DNA of 32,964 nucleotides from Candidatus Aenigmatarchaeota archaeon (lineage in GTDB: Archaea; Aenigmatarchaeota; Aenigmatarchaeia; CG10238-14; SCSR01), in the NCBI GenBank assembly GCA_016213525.1, contig JACRAE010000003.1, positions 1 through 32,964 of the forward strand, written 5' to 3'. Positions 21,735 through 29,302 of this stretch are shown in pieces (within the stretch, counting starts at the first letter, position 1; the number at the start of each line of letters is the position of its first letter). A program made the translations under genes and the position numbers. The notes below the pieces were generated by a model, which searched no databases, was not told where the DNA came from, and was given only the letters and a program-made list of their open reading frames with translations.

Positions 21735-22211
21735 ATGCTGTCCGAGTTTCTAGCCGGCCTCGAGGCATACGGCTACATAGGCGCGTTTGTGATGTCGGTC
21801 GTGGGCAGCGCGACGATAATATTCCCAGTGCCGTACTTCATAGTAATTTTCGGTATGGCGGGCACTCTGAACCCGGTGCTTCTAACGCTTGCGGCTTCCG
21901 TGGGCTCGGCCATTGGGGAGCTCACCGGCTTCTGGCTCGGCAAGTACGGCAGCAAAGCGCTGATCAAGAAGAAGTTCAAGTGGCTCAAGTCGGCGGAGAA
22001 GTGGTTCGACAGGAACGGCTTCCTCACGCTCGTCTTCCTGGCCGCCGCTCCCCTGCCGACCGACATAGGCGGCATAATCGCGGGCACTGCCGGATACAGC
22101 AGGACCAAATTCTTCCTCGCGATGCTGATAGGGAAGACCGTGAAGTTCGGGGTAATCGTCTACGCCGGCTACTACTCGCTGAGATGGGTCCTTCAGTACG
22201 TCGGACTCTAG
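21735..22211 (+). CDS. DedA/VTT-domain membrane protein
   Basis: A 158-residue polytopic protein of the DedA/YqaA group, some members of which flip or scramble lipids. GSATIIFPVPYFIVIFGMAG holds the re-entrant loop, SAIGELTGFWLGKYG has the conserved E..GF..G pattern, and FFLAMLIGKTVKFGVI the last conserved helix. The RNGFLTLVFLAAAPLPTDIGGIIAG stretch is the second VTT signature. The message is leaderless from the divergent promoter. It may help place lipid carriers for surface glycans, but there is no direct link here. Confidence 0.88.
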   Translation: MLSEFLAGLEAYGYIGAFVMSVVGSATIIFPVPYFIVIFGMAGTLNPVLLTLAASVGSAIGELTGFWLGKYGSKALIKKKFKWLKSAEKWFDRNGFLTLVFLAAAPLPTDIGGIIAGTAGYSRTKFFLAMLIGKTVKFGVIVYAGYYSLRWVLQYVGL

Positions 22212-22251
22212 GAATCTTTTAAATCCTATTCCCGACGTAAGTTATTCTATC

Positions 22252-22325
22252 GCCTCAGTAGCTCAGTCCGGTAGAGCGCCCGCTTTGTAAGCGGATGGTC
22301 GTGGGTTCAATTCCCACCTGAGGCT
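22252..22325 (+). tRNA. tRNA-Thr (TGT)
   Basis: Acceptor GCCTCAG pairs with CTGAGGC, discriminator T (22325), as expected for archaeal Thr. D-arm GCTC/GAGC; anticodon stem CCCGC/GCGGA with a C27-A43 mismatch; loop TTTGTAA, anticodon TGT. T-arm GTGGG/CCCAC. There is no intron and no CCA. A TATA-like TTTTAAAT (22217-22224) lies about 30 bases upstream. A coding start follows 2 bases after the 3' end. Confidence 0.96.
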
Positions 22326-22327
22326 CA

Positions 22328-22780
22328 ATGAAGAGGAAGATGTGGGGCATCCTGGACGACGACGTGTGGTCCGAGGCGGGCAAGGCGATAGCATTCTCCA
22401 TACCGGTGTCCTTCGTCCTGGCGATATTCTACTACAAGAACCCCGGAATACTCCTGATGCTCAGCATGACGGTCGACGCCGCGACTATAATGGACGTGTT
22501 CGCCCACGCGTTCGCCTCGGCTGCCATCTGCGGCCTGCTCTTCGCGATGATCAGGAAGAACTCGGATCCTAAGGGGGGCGCGTACAGGCACGCGGCTGCC
22601 GTGAGCGCCGTCTTGGCACTGCTGATAATGATACCCGGATGGGAGGGGTTCGAGAGCGTTACCGGGAAGTCTGTAGTGATGATAAACGAGGACTGGCCGA
22701 AGGACGTGATATCGGACTTCGCCGGCGTCCTCAGCTACGTTGGGATAGAGGGCCTGAGGAACCGCCTCAAGGACCGCTGA
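22328..22780 (+). CDS. Membrane protein expressed directly behind tRNA-Thr
   Basis: A 150-residue membrane protein of unknown function, with a soluble N-terminus (KRKMWGILDDDVWSEAGK) and hydrophobic segments at about 19-36, 40-74 and 89-104. The C-terminal 45 residues are soluble. The ATG is 2 bases after the last base of tRNA-Thr on the same strand, so it has no promoter or ribosome binding site of its own. Removal of the tRNA by tRNase Z would leave a leaderless message starting 2 bases before the ATG. A T-run (22786-22795) follows the stop. Confidence 0.8.
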   Translation: MKRKMWGILDDDVWSEAGKAIAFSIPVSFVLAIFYYKNPGILLMLSMTVDAATIMDVFAHAFASAAICGLLFAMIRKNSDPKGGAYRHAAAVSAVLALLIMIPGWEGFESVTGKSVVMINEDWPKDVISDFAGVLSYVGIEGLRNRLKDR

Positions 22781-22862
22781 AATAATTTTTTTATAGAAGT
22801 CCGGCGTCCCCATAGCCAAAACGTAGGCAACACTTATCACTACCTAAAGGCTCGTTAGTCTT

Positions 22863-23015
22863 ATGTCGGACGGGGCTGAGGACTCTACTCTTACGGTCAA
22901 ATGCGAGATTTGCGGGAAGATGTACCCGAAGGGCACGGTGTGCTGCGGGGTCAGCAAGAAGAACCAGGTGTACCTGGGCAGGGAAGGCCATGACGACCCG
23001 ACATTCGACCGCTGA
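22863..23015 (+). CDS. 50-residue protein with four-cysteine zinc site
   Basis: The reading frame starting MSDGAEDSTLTV has CEIC at 14-17 and CC at 27-28, a plausible zinc ribbon or knuckle, in KCEICGKMYPKGTVCCGVSK. The C-terminus (REGHDDPTFDR) adds a possible His ligand. A TATA-like CTTATCA centred about 28 bases upstream supports a leaderless start. Such small zinc proteins commonly bind nucleic acid or serve as subunits of larger complexes; nothing specific can be assigned. It lies between the tRNA-Thr unit and tRNA-Trp. Confidence 0.68.
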   Translation: MSDGAEDSTLTVKCEICGKMYPKGTVCCGVSKKNQVYLGREGHDDPTFDR

Positions 23016-23062
23016 TTCAAGAACAATTTAAGCTACCGCAAGAAATTATTACTGGTATCTAA

Positions 23063-23176
23063 GGGGTCTTAGTTTAACCAGGTAGAACTTTCGCCTCCAG
23101 ACTTCCTAGTGTGGAGATTCGACGCAAGGATGAGAGAAGAAAGCGAATAATAGGGGTTCAAATCCCCTAGACCCCA
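23063..23176 (+). tRNA. tRNA-Trp (CCA) with anticodon-loop intron
   Basis: Acceptor GGGGTCT pairs with AGACCCC, discriminator A (23176). D-arm GTTT/GAAC; anticodon stem TTCGC (23090-23094) with GCGAA (23143-23147); anticodon CCA at 23097-23099. T-arm AGGGG/CCCCT. The 41-base excess lies at the canonical 37/38 site, common for archaeal tRNA-Trp. TTTAAG (23027-23032) is the likely TATA element. Confidence 0.95.
23101..23141 (+). other. Archaeal tRNA intron in tRNA-Trp
   Basis: A 41-base intron placed after G37, leaving A23142 as base 38. As in tRNA-Leu, bases 32-35 (CTCC) face GAAG before the 3' junction with a C34-A mismatch. It lacks recognisable box C and D pairs, so it is not the snoRNA-type intron of many euryarchaea. 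Exact ends are inferred. Confidence 0.78.
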
Positions 23177-23180
23177 TGCT

Positions 23181-23612
23181 TCATGTTAAGAGAATAACGA
23201 TGACGTTGGCGACCGCAATCATAGACACCAGATAATATCCAGTATTTATTAGGTACAGCTTGAACGGCGTCTTTTCCCACACAACCGGACCGAGCTGGAC
23301 CGTGGCTACGAAGCCAAGCCACACCCAAAATGCTGTCATGGTGGCGCCCGGTATTGTGGTTGCCTCCGTCAAGGACAGGACAGAAAACAGGGCGAACGAC
23401 ATCACGACGCTGATAACGAACTGTGTGAAAGCGGGCTTCCCCATCCCCTTCTTCTTGCCCGACTCGATCTCCTTCTTACTGAATCCTACCAAGGCGACCC
23501 ATTGCTTGCCGAAAACCATACCGTGCCATATGAAGCCTATCGCGAAGGCGGTGATGGCCGCCGCAAAAATGACCGGATAGACACCAAAGGCAAGGAGAAA
23601 CTCCGGAAGCAT
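23181..23612 (-). CDS. DUF1761-family membrane protein
   Basis: A 143-residue four-helix membrane protein. FAIGFIWHGMVFGKQWVALV followed by GFSKKEIE and MGKPAFTQFVISVVMSFALF is typical of DUF1761 (which has W.S..LFGK.W..L.G..). The last helices cover about 83-141. The function of the family is unknown. It is the second gene of a minus-strand pair (18 bases after the channel-like gene) and is convergent with tRNA-Trp, the two ending 4 bases apart. Confidence 0.84.
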   Translation of the reverse strand: MLPEFLLAFGVYPVIFAAAITAFAIGFIWHGMVFGKQWVALVGFSKKEIESGKKKGMGKPAFTQFVISVVMSFALFSVLSLTEATTIPGATMTAFWVWLGFVATVQLGPVVWEKTPFKLYLINTGYYLVSMIAVANVIVILLT

Positions 23613-23630
23613 AAAGAATCAGGGAAGATC

Positions 23631-24254
23631 TTACTTGCCGACCTTGGACCTGTAACTCTTGGCCATGCTGGCGACCTCGTCCTTCAAGCCAAGCCCGATT
23701 GCAATCGCCATCCCGGCTCCGATGGAGCCCATGATGACAAGCAGGATGTTGTTTATGAGGGACGCGTCAATCTGGACCAGCGGTAGCGCAGTCGCCACGG
23801 CTATGTACAGGACGAGGAAGAACAGCCCCCTCGCAATCATGTCGCTGTACATCACCTTGACTACCTCGACCTGCCTCCTCACATACTCGCCGATTGCGTA
23901 ACCGGCCACTATAACCAATATCGCGCCCACGACTCCGGGTATGAAGGCCATTATCGTGCCTACGACCTCGACCAAGGAGGATATCCCGAGCGCCTCGACG
24001 GCGGCCTGGATGAAGGCCAAGTAGATGAACCACGAGAACACTACCGGCAGTATCTTCGAGAGCTGCACGTGCGACTTGCCCTCGTGTGTGACGTAGCTGT
24101 CAATCTTCACCATCTCGAAAATCTTCTTAGAAACCTTGATAACGACCCAACCTACGATCCATCCTATGAGGAGCAAAACGACGGCGACTGCAATCTTCGG
24201 CAAGAACACGGCTGTGTCGAAACCAAGCTGGCCCAACGTCTCCAAGATTGCCAT
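23631..24254 (-). CDS. MscS-like conserved TM-helix membrane protein
   Basis: A 207-residue protein with about five membrane helices, matching the conserved TM-helix repeats found alone or fused to mechanosensitive channels. KIAVAVVLLLIGWIVGWVV is the first repeat helix, GYAIGEYVRRQVEVV the following loop, and GLGLKDEVASMAKSYRSKV the C-terminal end, with GMAIAIGLGLKDEVA as the typical signature. There is no MscS beta domain, so gating function is uncertain. Start ATG 24254 is chosen because the TATA box (24274-24284) is centred 26 bases away; an upstream TTG would be too close. Confidence 0.87.
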   Translation of the reverse strand: MAILETLGQLGFDTAVFLPKIAVAVVLLLIGWIVGWVVIKVSKKIFEMVKIDSYVTHEGKSHVQLSKILPVVFSWFIYLAFIQAAVEALGISSLVEVVGTIMAFIPGVVGAILVIVAGYAIGEYVRRQVEVVKVMYSDMIARGLFFLVLYIAVATALPLVQIDASLINNILLVIMGSIGAGMAIAIGLGLKDEVASMAKSYRSKVGK

Positions 24255-24273
24255 TAACAACACATTGTAATCG

Positions 24274-24284
24274 GAGATATATAA
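24274..24284 (-). promoter_or_regulatory. TATA box of the MscS-like gene
   Basis: Minus-strand GTTTATATATC, centred about 26 bases from the ATG at 24254. It lies just past the stop codon of the phosphoribosyltransferase gene on the same strand. Confidence 0.7.
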
Positions 24285-24288
24285 ACGT

Positions 24289-24921
24289 TTACGTTTTCTG
24301 CCCCTTCAAAAATCTCACTACTTCCCCGTCGGTGAGCTGCGGGAACTTTTTGTAGTGCGCCCCTATCGCGCCGAAGTCGTCCGGGGCGTCTAGATACACC
24401 AATTCGTCCACCTCGGCCCGGAAATCTTTCACGGATTCCCCTGGAAGGACGGGAACGGCGACTATGATCTTCTTCGGCCTCATTTTTTTCAGGAACCTGA
24501 CCGCCGACCTCATCGTGTGCCCGGTTGCGATGCCGTCGTCGACTAATATGACAATCTTTCCCGCGGCGTCCTCCCCTTTCAGGTCGCTGCCGTAGATATT
24601 CTTCCTCCTGTCTATCTCTATCGCCTCTATTCTGGCCTCCCTCTTCAGGTACTCCGCGGTGGCCCCGGTCTCCTTGACCATTTTTTTGTCCAAAATCACG
24701 GACCTGTCCGGCGCGACCGCGCCTATCGCGAGCTCCGGGTTGCGCGGCGCGCCTATCTTCCTGGAAATGATCAGGCCCAACCTGCCCCCGATTATGTCCA
24801 CAATCTCCGCGGCGACGGCTGCTCCGCCCCTCGGCAAAGCTAGGACCAGCGGGTCCTTCCCGGAATACTTTTCGAGCCTCTCCGCCAAGAGCCTGCCCGC
24901 CTGCCTCCTGTCCTCGAGCAT
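24289..24921 (-). CDS. Type I phosphoribosyltransferase-fold protein
   Basis: A 210-residue phosphoribosyltransferase-like protein. LALPRGGAAVAAEIV is the first loop, and IVILVDDGIATGHTMRSAV the PRPP-binding motif. ISRKIGAPRNPELAIGAVAP matches the group annotated as predicted phosphoribosyltransferases that includes many archaeal and bacterial stand-alone proteins. The base acceptor is unknown. ATG 24921 is preferred to an in-frame ATG at 24969, which would overlap the divergent isomerase gene. Its position next to AMP-pathway genes suggests a role in nucleotide salvage, but the reaction cannot be named. Confidence 0.88.
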   Translation of the reverse strand: MLEDRRQAGRLLAERLEKYSGKDPLVLALPRGGAAVAAEIVDIIGGRLGLIISRKIGAPRNPELAIGAVAPDRSVILDKKMVKETGATAEYLKREARIEAIEIDRRKNIYGSDLKGEDAAGKIVILVDDGIATGHTMRSAVRFLKKMRPKKIIVAVPVLPGESVKDFRAEVDELVYLDAPDDFGAIGAHYKKFPQLTDGEVVRFLKGQKT

Positions 24922-24929
24922 CTTCCTCG

Positions 24930-24958
24930 CTTTTAATCTGGGAATCACAATTTGAATA
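24930..24958. promoter_or_regulatory. Divergent promoter between phosphoribosyltransferase and isomerase genes
   Basis: CTTTTAATCT (24930-24939) is 26 bases from the isomerase ATG at 24960. On the minus strand ATTCAAATTG (24949-24958) is about 30 bases from the phosphoribosyltransferase ATG at 24921. The gap between the starts is 38 bases, so the boxes interleave. Confidence 0.5.
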
Positions 24959-24959
24959 C

Positions 24960-25799
24960 ATGACGCCACTCGAGAAAGCCGTGTCGGACATAAGGAACTT
25001 CAAGGTCCAGGGCGCCAACCAGATTGCGATTTTCGGGCTCAAGTTCCTGCGCGGCTATGCGAAGCAGCACGGCTTCGGCCTGAAGTTCGAGGCCGCGGCG
25101 CATTTCCTGGAGGAGGCGAGGCCCACCGCCGTGGTGCTGCACAACTGCATCGAGATCGTGAAGAAGAAGAAGACTGTCGGGTCGATAGATTCCGTTCTCA
25201 AGTCCCTGCAGTCCCTCCACGAGAAGGAGGCCAAGCAGGCCGATAAGATCGTGAAGGACGGCTCCGTCATACTGACTTACTGCCACTCCGGTGAGGCGAT
25301 GTCCTTCATCAAGCACATAGCGGTAAAGCACAAGAAAAGAATCTCGGTCATAGCGTGCGAGACGGAGCCGCTCGAGCAGGGGATCAGGACCGTTAAGGAG
25401 ATGGTCGCGGCGAAGATACCGGTCACGCTGATAGGCGACAACGCGGTCAACTTCTTCATGCCGTACGTCGACATGGTGGTCGTCGGCTCCGACGCCATGA
25501 GGAGGGAGGGCAGCGTCAACAAGATAGGGACGAGCCTAGTGGCGCTCTCCGCCGCGGCGAACAGGAAGCCCCTGTACGTGGTGGCGAGCACCTACAAGAT
25601 GGACAGGCGGGCCTCGGTCAAGATAGAGGAGCGCTCCTGGAGGGAGATCTACAGGAAGATACTGGACAAGAAGGACGTGCGCGGCGTGAAGATAAGGAAC
25701 CCGGCGTTCGACGTGACCCCGTGGAAGAACGTGACCGCGGTCGTCACGGAGTCTGGCGTGATGAGCCCCGCTGCCTTGACAAAAATGATAGGACGCTGA
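24960..25799 (+). CDS. e2b2: Ribose-1,5-bisphosphate isomerase (aIF2B-family)
   Basis: It converts ribose 1,5-bisphosphate to ribulose 1,5-bisphosphate in the archaeal AMP pathway. The 279-residue protein has the eIF2B-like fold. ILTYCHSGEAM carries the catalytic Cys108, and MVVVGSDAMRREGSVNKIGT the catalytic Asp178; the spacing is as in the Thermococcus enzyme (Cys133/Asp202). ACETEPLEQG is the phosphate-binding loop. It is shorter than that enzyme at the N-terminus. RuBisCO and AMP phosphorylase in the same locus favour this reaction over translation factor 2B. The start is leaderless. Its 3' end overlaps the convergent Nudix gene by 56 bases. Confidence 0.93.
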   Translation: MTPLEKAVSDIRNFKVQGANQIAIFGLKFLRGYAKQHGFGLKFEAAAHFLEEARPTAVVLHNCIEIVKKKKTVGSIDSVLKSLQSLHEKEAKQADKIVKDGSVILTYCHSGEAMSFIKHIAVKHKKRISVIACETEPLEQGIRTVKEMVAAKIPVTLIGDNAVNFFMPYVDMVVVGSDAMRREGSVNKIGTSLVALSAAANRKPLYVVASTYKMDRRASVKIEERSWREIYRKILDKKDVRGVKIRNPAFDVTPWKNVTAVVTESGVMSPAALTKMIGR

Positions 25800-26190
25800 C
25801 GTTCCTGTTCCTGTATCCCATGCCCCACGCGACTATCTCGTGAAGGTTCGGAAGCCCCTCCATCGAATGCACCTCCCGGTAGTCGTACCAGTCCGGCTTC
25901 CCCTCGTCTGGGTTGGGCGACATGCTCCCCTCATAAGAGGGAAAATAGTAGACGGAGAACTTCCTCTTCTTCTCGCTGTCCAAAAAATAAGGCCCAGGCA
26001 GCATGACGGGCTCCCCGGTCGGCACTAGGCCCGTCTCCTCGCGGCACTCCCTCAGCGCCGCCTGCAGGGGGCTCTCGTTCCCCTCAAGCTTCCCGCCGGG
26101 TATTCCGTACTTTCCCCTGTATTTCTTATGCTGGATCAGCAGCACCTTGTCGACGTTGTACAGCAGAACCCCCGCGGCGTCCCTCTCCAT
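25744..26190 (-). CDS. Nudix hydrolase
   Basis: A 148-residue hydrolase of nucleoside diphosphate-linked compounds. The Nudix box is complete: GGKLEGNESPLQAALRECRE followed by ETGLVP, with the metal-binding Glu residues of REECREET type. MLPGPYFLDSEKKRKFSVYY is the typical C-terminal beta part. It is close to MutT/ADP-ribose types but the substrate cannot be fixed. It is convergent with the isomerase gene, overlapping by 56 bases, and divergent from RuBisCO. A minus-strand TATA-like TTAAATTC at 26211-26220 is 26 bases upstream. Confidence 0.93.
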   Translation of the reverse strand: MERDAAGVLLYNVDKVLLIQHKKYRGKYGIPGGKLEGNESPLQAALRECREETGLVPTGEPVMLPGPYFLDSEKKRKFSVYYFPSYEGSMSPNPDEGKPDWYDYREVHSMEGLPNLHEIVAWGMGYRNRNVSVLSFLSRQRGSSRQTP

Positions 26191-26210
26191 TCAGATAACG
26201 AAGGGGCGAA

Positions 26211-26257
26211 AGAATTTAACGCTTAGCCGTCCCGCGGGAAAAAAACATATTATATAC
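26211..26257. promoter_or_regulatory. Divergent promoters of Nudix and RuBisCO genes
   Basis: GTTAAATTCT on the minus strand (26211-26220) is 26 bases from the Nudix ATG (26190). ATATTATATAC on the plus strand (26247-26257) is about 26 bases from the RuBisCO ATG (26277). The latter is one of the strongest TATA boxes in the window. Confidence 0.68.
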
Positions 26258-26276
26258 AGGAAACCAATTTTCTGAC

Positions 26277-27632
26277 ATGGCCGGATACGAGGACTTCGTG
26301 CAGCTCGACTACAAGCCGAGCAGGTCCGACCTCATAGTCAGCTCCAGGATAAGGGTGCCGTCGTGGTCCACGTGGAAGAGGGCCGCGGGCGCGGTAGGCT
26401 CCGAGTCGTCTGTCGGCACGTGGGCCGAGTCCGTCGTGGGGCTGAAGTACGCGCACGTGCAGAGGGTCGCCGCGAAGATATTCAGCGCGAGGAGGGTCGG
26501 CAACGAGTACGTGCTGAAGATAGCTTACCCGCAGGATCATTTTGAGATGGGAAACATGTCCCAGATACTCGCGTCGATAGCGGGCAACGTCTTCGGCATG
26601 AAGGCGGTCGAGAGCCTGAGGATCGACGACATACGGTGGACGAGGGACATAATCAGGTCGTTCCCAGGCCCGAAGTTCGGCATCGACGGGATAAGGAAGT
26701 TCATGAAGGTGAAGAAGAGGCCGCTCATGCTCTCCGTGCCGAAGCCGAAGGTCGGCATGACGACGGACGAGCACTGCCAGATAGGTCACGACATATGGCT
26801 CGGCGGCCTCGACCTGCTGAAGGATGACGAGAACCTCAGCAACCAGAAGTTCAATTTGTTCAAGAACAGGGTGGCGAAGTGCATGAAGATCCGCGACAGG
26901 ATAGAAAGGCAGACGGGCGACAGGAAGAGCTACCTGATCAACGTCACGCACTCCGACTTCAGGGAGATGGAGAGGAGGGCCAGGTTCGTCGCCGACCTCG
27001 GATGGGAGTTCGCGATGATAGACGTCGTCACCTGCGGGTTCTCCGGCGTCCACTCGCTGAGGAACCTGTGCGGGGACCTGGGACTCGCGATACACGCCCA
27101 TCGCGCGATGCACGGAGCGTTCACGAGGGTCCCGTCGCACGGGTTCTCGATGCTCGCGCTCGGCGAAGTCGTGCGTCTGCTGGGCGTGGACCAGCTCCAC
27201 ATCGGCACGGCCGGCGTCGGCAAGCTGGTCGGCGGCAGGAAGGAGGTCGTGGAGATAGAGGAGCACATAGCGGAGTCGCCGCACGCCATGAACGAGCACA
27301 GGTCCCACCTGACGTTCAACAAGGTGAAGGCGAACAGGGATCTGAACACGCTGGACGAGGACTGGCTCAACGTCAAACCCGTGCTGCCGGTGACTTCCGG
27401 CGGAATACACCCGGGCATAGTCGAGCCCATCCTCGACAGGATGGGGATTGACATCGCGGTGCAGATTGGCGGCGGGATACACGGGCACCCGAAGGGGAGC
27501 TATGCTGGGGCGGTCGCGATGCGCGCGTCGATAGAGGCGTACATGGACAAGCAGAACCTGGAGGAGAAGGCGAAGGGCTGCAAGGAGCTGCAGCAGGCCC
27601 TTGATAAGTGGGGCCACGAGAGGACCCGATAG
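26277..27632 (+). CDS. rbcL: Type III ribulose-1,5-bisphosphate carboxylase large subunit
   Basis: It adds CO2 to ribulose 1,5-bisphosphate to give 3-phosphoglycerate, here in AMP breakdown rather than a Calvin cycle. Catalytic landmarks are all present in the 451-residue chain: Glu44 (ESSVGTW), Asn104 (GNVFGMKA), Lys156/Lys158 (PKPKVG), carbamylated Lys182 with Asp184/Glu185 (LDLLKDDENL), His275 (HAHRAMHG), His308, loop 6 Lys316 (GTAGVGKLVGGR), Ser374 (SGGIHPG) and the GGG phosphate site (398-400). There is no small subunit. The sequence and partners fit form III. The strong TATA box supports a leaderless start. AMP phosphorylase follows after 46 bases on the same strand. Confidence 0.96.
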   Translation: MAGYEDFVQLDYKPSRSDLIVSSRIRVPSWSTWKRAAGAVGSESSVGTWAESVVGLKYAHVQRVAAKIFSARRVGNEYVLKIAYPQDHFEMGNMSQILASIAGNVFGMKAVESLRIDDIRWTRDIIRSFPGPKFGIDGIRKFMKVKKRPLMLSVPKPKVGMTTDEHCQIGHDIWLGGLDLLKDDENLSNQKFNLFKNRVAKCMKIRDRIERQTGDRKSYLINVTHSDFREMERRARFVADLGWEFAMIDVVTCGFSGVHSLRNLCGDLGLAIHAHRAMHGAFTRVPSHGFSMLALGEVVRLLGVDQLHIGTAGVGKLVGGRKEVVEIEEHIAESPHAMNEHRSHLTFNKVKANRDLNTLDEDWLNVKPVLPVTSGGIHPGIVEPILDRMGIDIAVQIGGGIHGHPKGSYAGAVAMRASIEAYMDKQNLEEKAKGCKELQQALDKWGHERTR

Positions 27633-27678
27633 ATTAGCAATTTTAAAGCCCGATGAATCCCAATTCTCAACTGTCATT

Positions 27679-29232
27679 ATGAAGCTCAGGGCGAAGTATC
27701 TCGGGATAGAGACCGGCGGAAGGCCTTTCGTCACTCTCAGCAGGGACGACGCGTACGACATGGGCGTCATGGGCGGGGACAGGCTAAAGGTGAATGCGAA
27801 GGGCGCCAGCACCACCGCGATAATCAACGTCTCTGTGAAGTCCATCCCGAAGGGCGTCCTCGGCATGTCGGACGAGGTCTGGACCAAGCTGAAGCTCTCC
27901 CAGGGCGCAGCAATAGAGGTCGAGCCGGCCGGGACCCCGGACTCATTGAGCGCGGTCCGCGAGAAGCTGCGCGGCAGGAAGCTGAGCTACGAGGACATGC
28001 GCAGGATAGTCGACGACGTGGTGCAGGGGAACCTGAGCGAGACTGAGGTGGCGGCGTTCGTAACCGCGCTCCACGCGCAGGGCGGGCCGAGCATGGACGA
28101 GGTATACAGCCTTTCATTGTCGATGGTAGAGACCGGGAAGCAGCTCGGCCTGAAGAGGAAGCCCATCGTCGACAAGCACTCCGTCGGAGGCGTGCCCGGC
28201 GACAAGACGACCCTCCTCACCGTACCTGTGATTGCGTCACTCGGCCTCACGATACCGAAGACTTCCTCGCGCGCCATAACGTCCGCCGCAGGCACGGCGG
28301 ACCGCGCCGAGACCCTGATGCCGGTCGACATCAGCATAGAGGAGATGAAGCGCGTCGTCGAGAAGACGAACGGCTGCATGGTGTGGGGAGGCGCGATAAG
28401 CCTCGCCCCGGCGGACGATGTTTTCATCCGCGCCGAGTTCCCGCTGTCGATAGACCCGCTGCTGCTGCCCTCGATTATGAGCAAGAAGAAGGCCGTCGGT
28501 GCGCAGTACCTCGTCGTCGACATACCCACCGGGAAGGGGACGAAGATGAAGTCCTCGGCGGACTCGGACCATTTGGGCAAGGAGTTCATGGAGCTCGGCA
28601 AGAGGATGGGCATACACACGCAGTGCGTCGTCACCTACGGGGACCAGCCCGTCGGGTACGCGGTCGGCGCGGGCCTCGAGGCCAGGGAGGCTCTGTCGGC
28701 GATATGCAACAAGAGCAACATCCCGGACCTGATAGACAAGGTCTCCCACGTGGCGGGCACGCTGCTCGAGATGACCGGCTACAAGAACGGGGCGAAGGCC
28801 GCTATAGAGGCGATAAAGTCGGGGAAGGCCGAGAAGAAGCTGAGGGAGATAATATACCAGCAGGGCGGCGACTCTGAGGTGCAGCCGGACGACATCGAGA
28901 TAGGGAAGTACGGCTACGAGGTCCACTCGGACCGCGACGGGGTCGTGCTGACGATAGACAACGCTTCCCTCGTCTCGATAGCGAGGGCCGCGGGCTCGCC
29001 GAAGGACAAGCAGGCGGGCCTCATACTGGCGAAGAAGCTCGGCGACAGGGTGAAGAAGGGCGACCTCCTTTACACCGTGTACTCAGACAAGACGCACAAG
29101 CTCGCGGCGGCCCAGAAGATCGCGGACGAGAACGGCGTGTTCAACGTCGCCGACAAGAGGGAGATGATGATACACACCCTGAAGGAGGCGCCGGTCCGCG
29201 ACAGGAAGCATCCGTTCATCCTGGAGCGCTAG
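27679..29232 (+). CDS. deoA: AMP phosphorylase
   Basis: It splits AMP (also CMP and UMP) with phosphate to base and ribose 1,5-bisphosphate. The 517-residue protein has the thymidine-phosphorylase layout after an extra N-terminal domain (about 1-84) found in archaeal AMP phosphorylases. Its active site includes KHSVGGVPGDKTTLLTVPVI, TSSRAITSAAGTADRAETL and the Lys in PTGKGTKMKS. An in-frame extension exists to 27601, but ATG 27679 begins the recognisable MKLRAKYLGIETG start and follows a TATA box at 27640-27648. It shares a strand with rbcL, so this may be a second promoter within one locus. A hairpin terminator follows. Confidence 0.95.
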   Translation: MKLRAKYLGIETGGRPFVTLSRDDAYDMGVMGGDRLKVNAKGASTTAIINVSVKSIPKGVLGMSDEVWTKLKLSQGAAIEVEPAGTPDSLSAVREKLRGRKLSYEDMRRIVDDVVQGNLSETEVAAFVTALHAQGGPSMDEVYSLSLSMVETGKQLGLKRKPIVDKHSVGGVPGDKTTLLTVPVIASLGLTIPKTSSRAITSAAGTADRAETLMPVDISIEEMKRVVEKTNGCMVWGGAISLAPADDVFIRAEFPLSIDPLLLPSIMSKKKAVGAQYLVVDIPTGKGTKMKSSADSDHLGKEFMELGKRMGIHTQCVVTYGDQPVGYAVGAGLEAREALSAICNKSNIPDLIDKVSHVAGTLLEMTGYKNGAKAAIEAIKSGKAEKKLREIIYQQGGDSEVQPDDIEIGKYGYEVHSDRDGVVLTIDNASLVSIARAAGSPKDKQAGLILAKKLGDRVKKGDLLYTVYSDKTHKLAAAQKIADENGVFNVADKREMMIHTLKEAPVRDRKHPFILER

Positions 29233-29237
29233 AAGCC

Positions 29238-29256
29238 CGGAAATCCCAGATTTCCG
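29238..29256 (+). terminator. Perfect 8-bp hairpin after AMP phosphorylase
   Basis: CGGAAATC (29238-29245) and GATTTCCG (29249-29256) pair perfectly around a CCA loop, 6 bases past the stop. The T-rich stretch after it is moderate (CTTTACTTTT, 29270-29279). Confidence 0.55.
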
Positions 29257-29302
29257 TCGAACATAATAGCTTTACTTTTGCAAAACTAAATCAGGATAAG
29301 GT

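Noticed and set aside
23101..23141. Box C/D guide RNA inside the tRNA-Trp intron
   Set aside because: Although common in euryarchaeal tRNA-Trp introns, no RTGATGA/CTGA pairs are found; GATGAGA only partly resembles box C.
26250..27887. 545-codon open frame on the minus strand across RuBisCO
   Set aside because: It is the antisense shadow of a GC-rich gene with all catalytic residues; its composition (Arg, Val, His, Leu runs) is not protein-like and it has no promoter.
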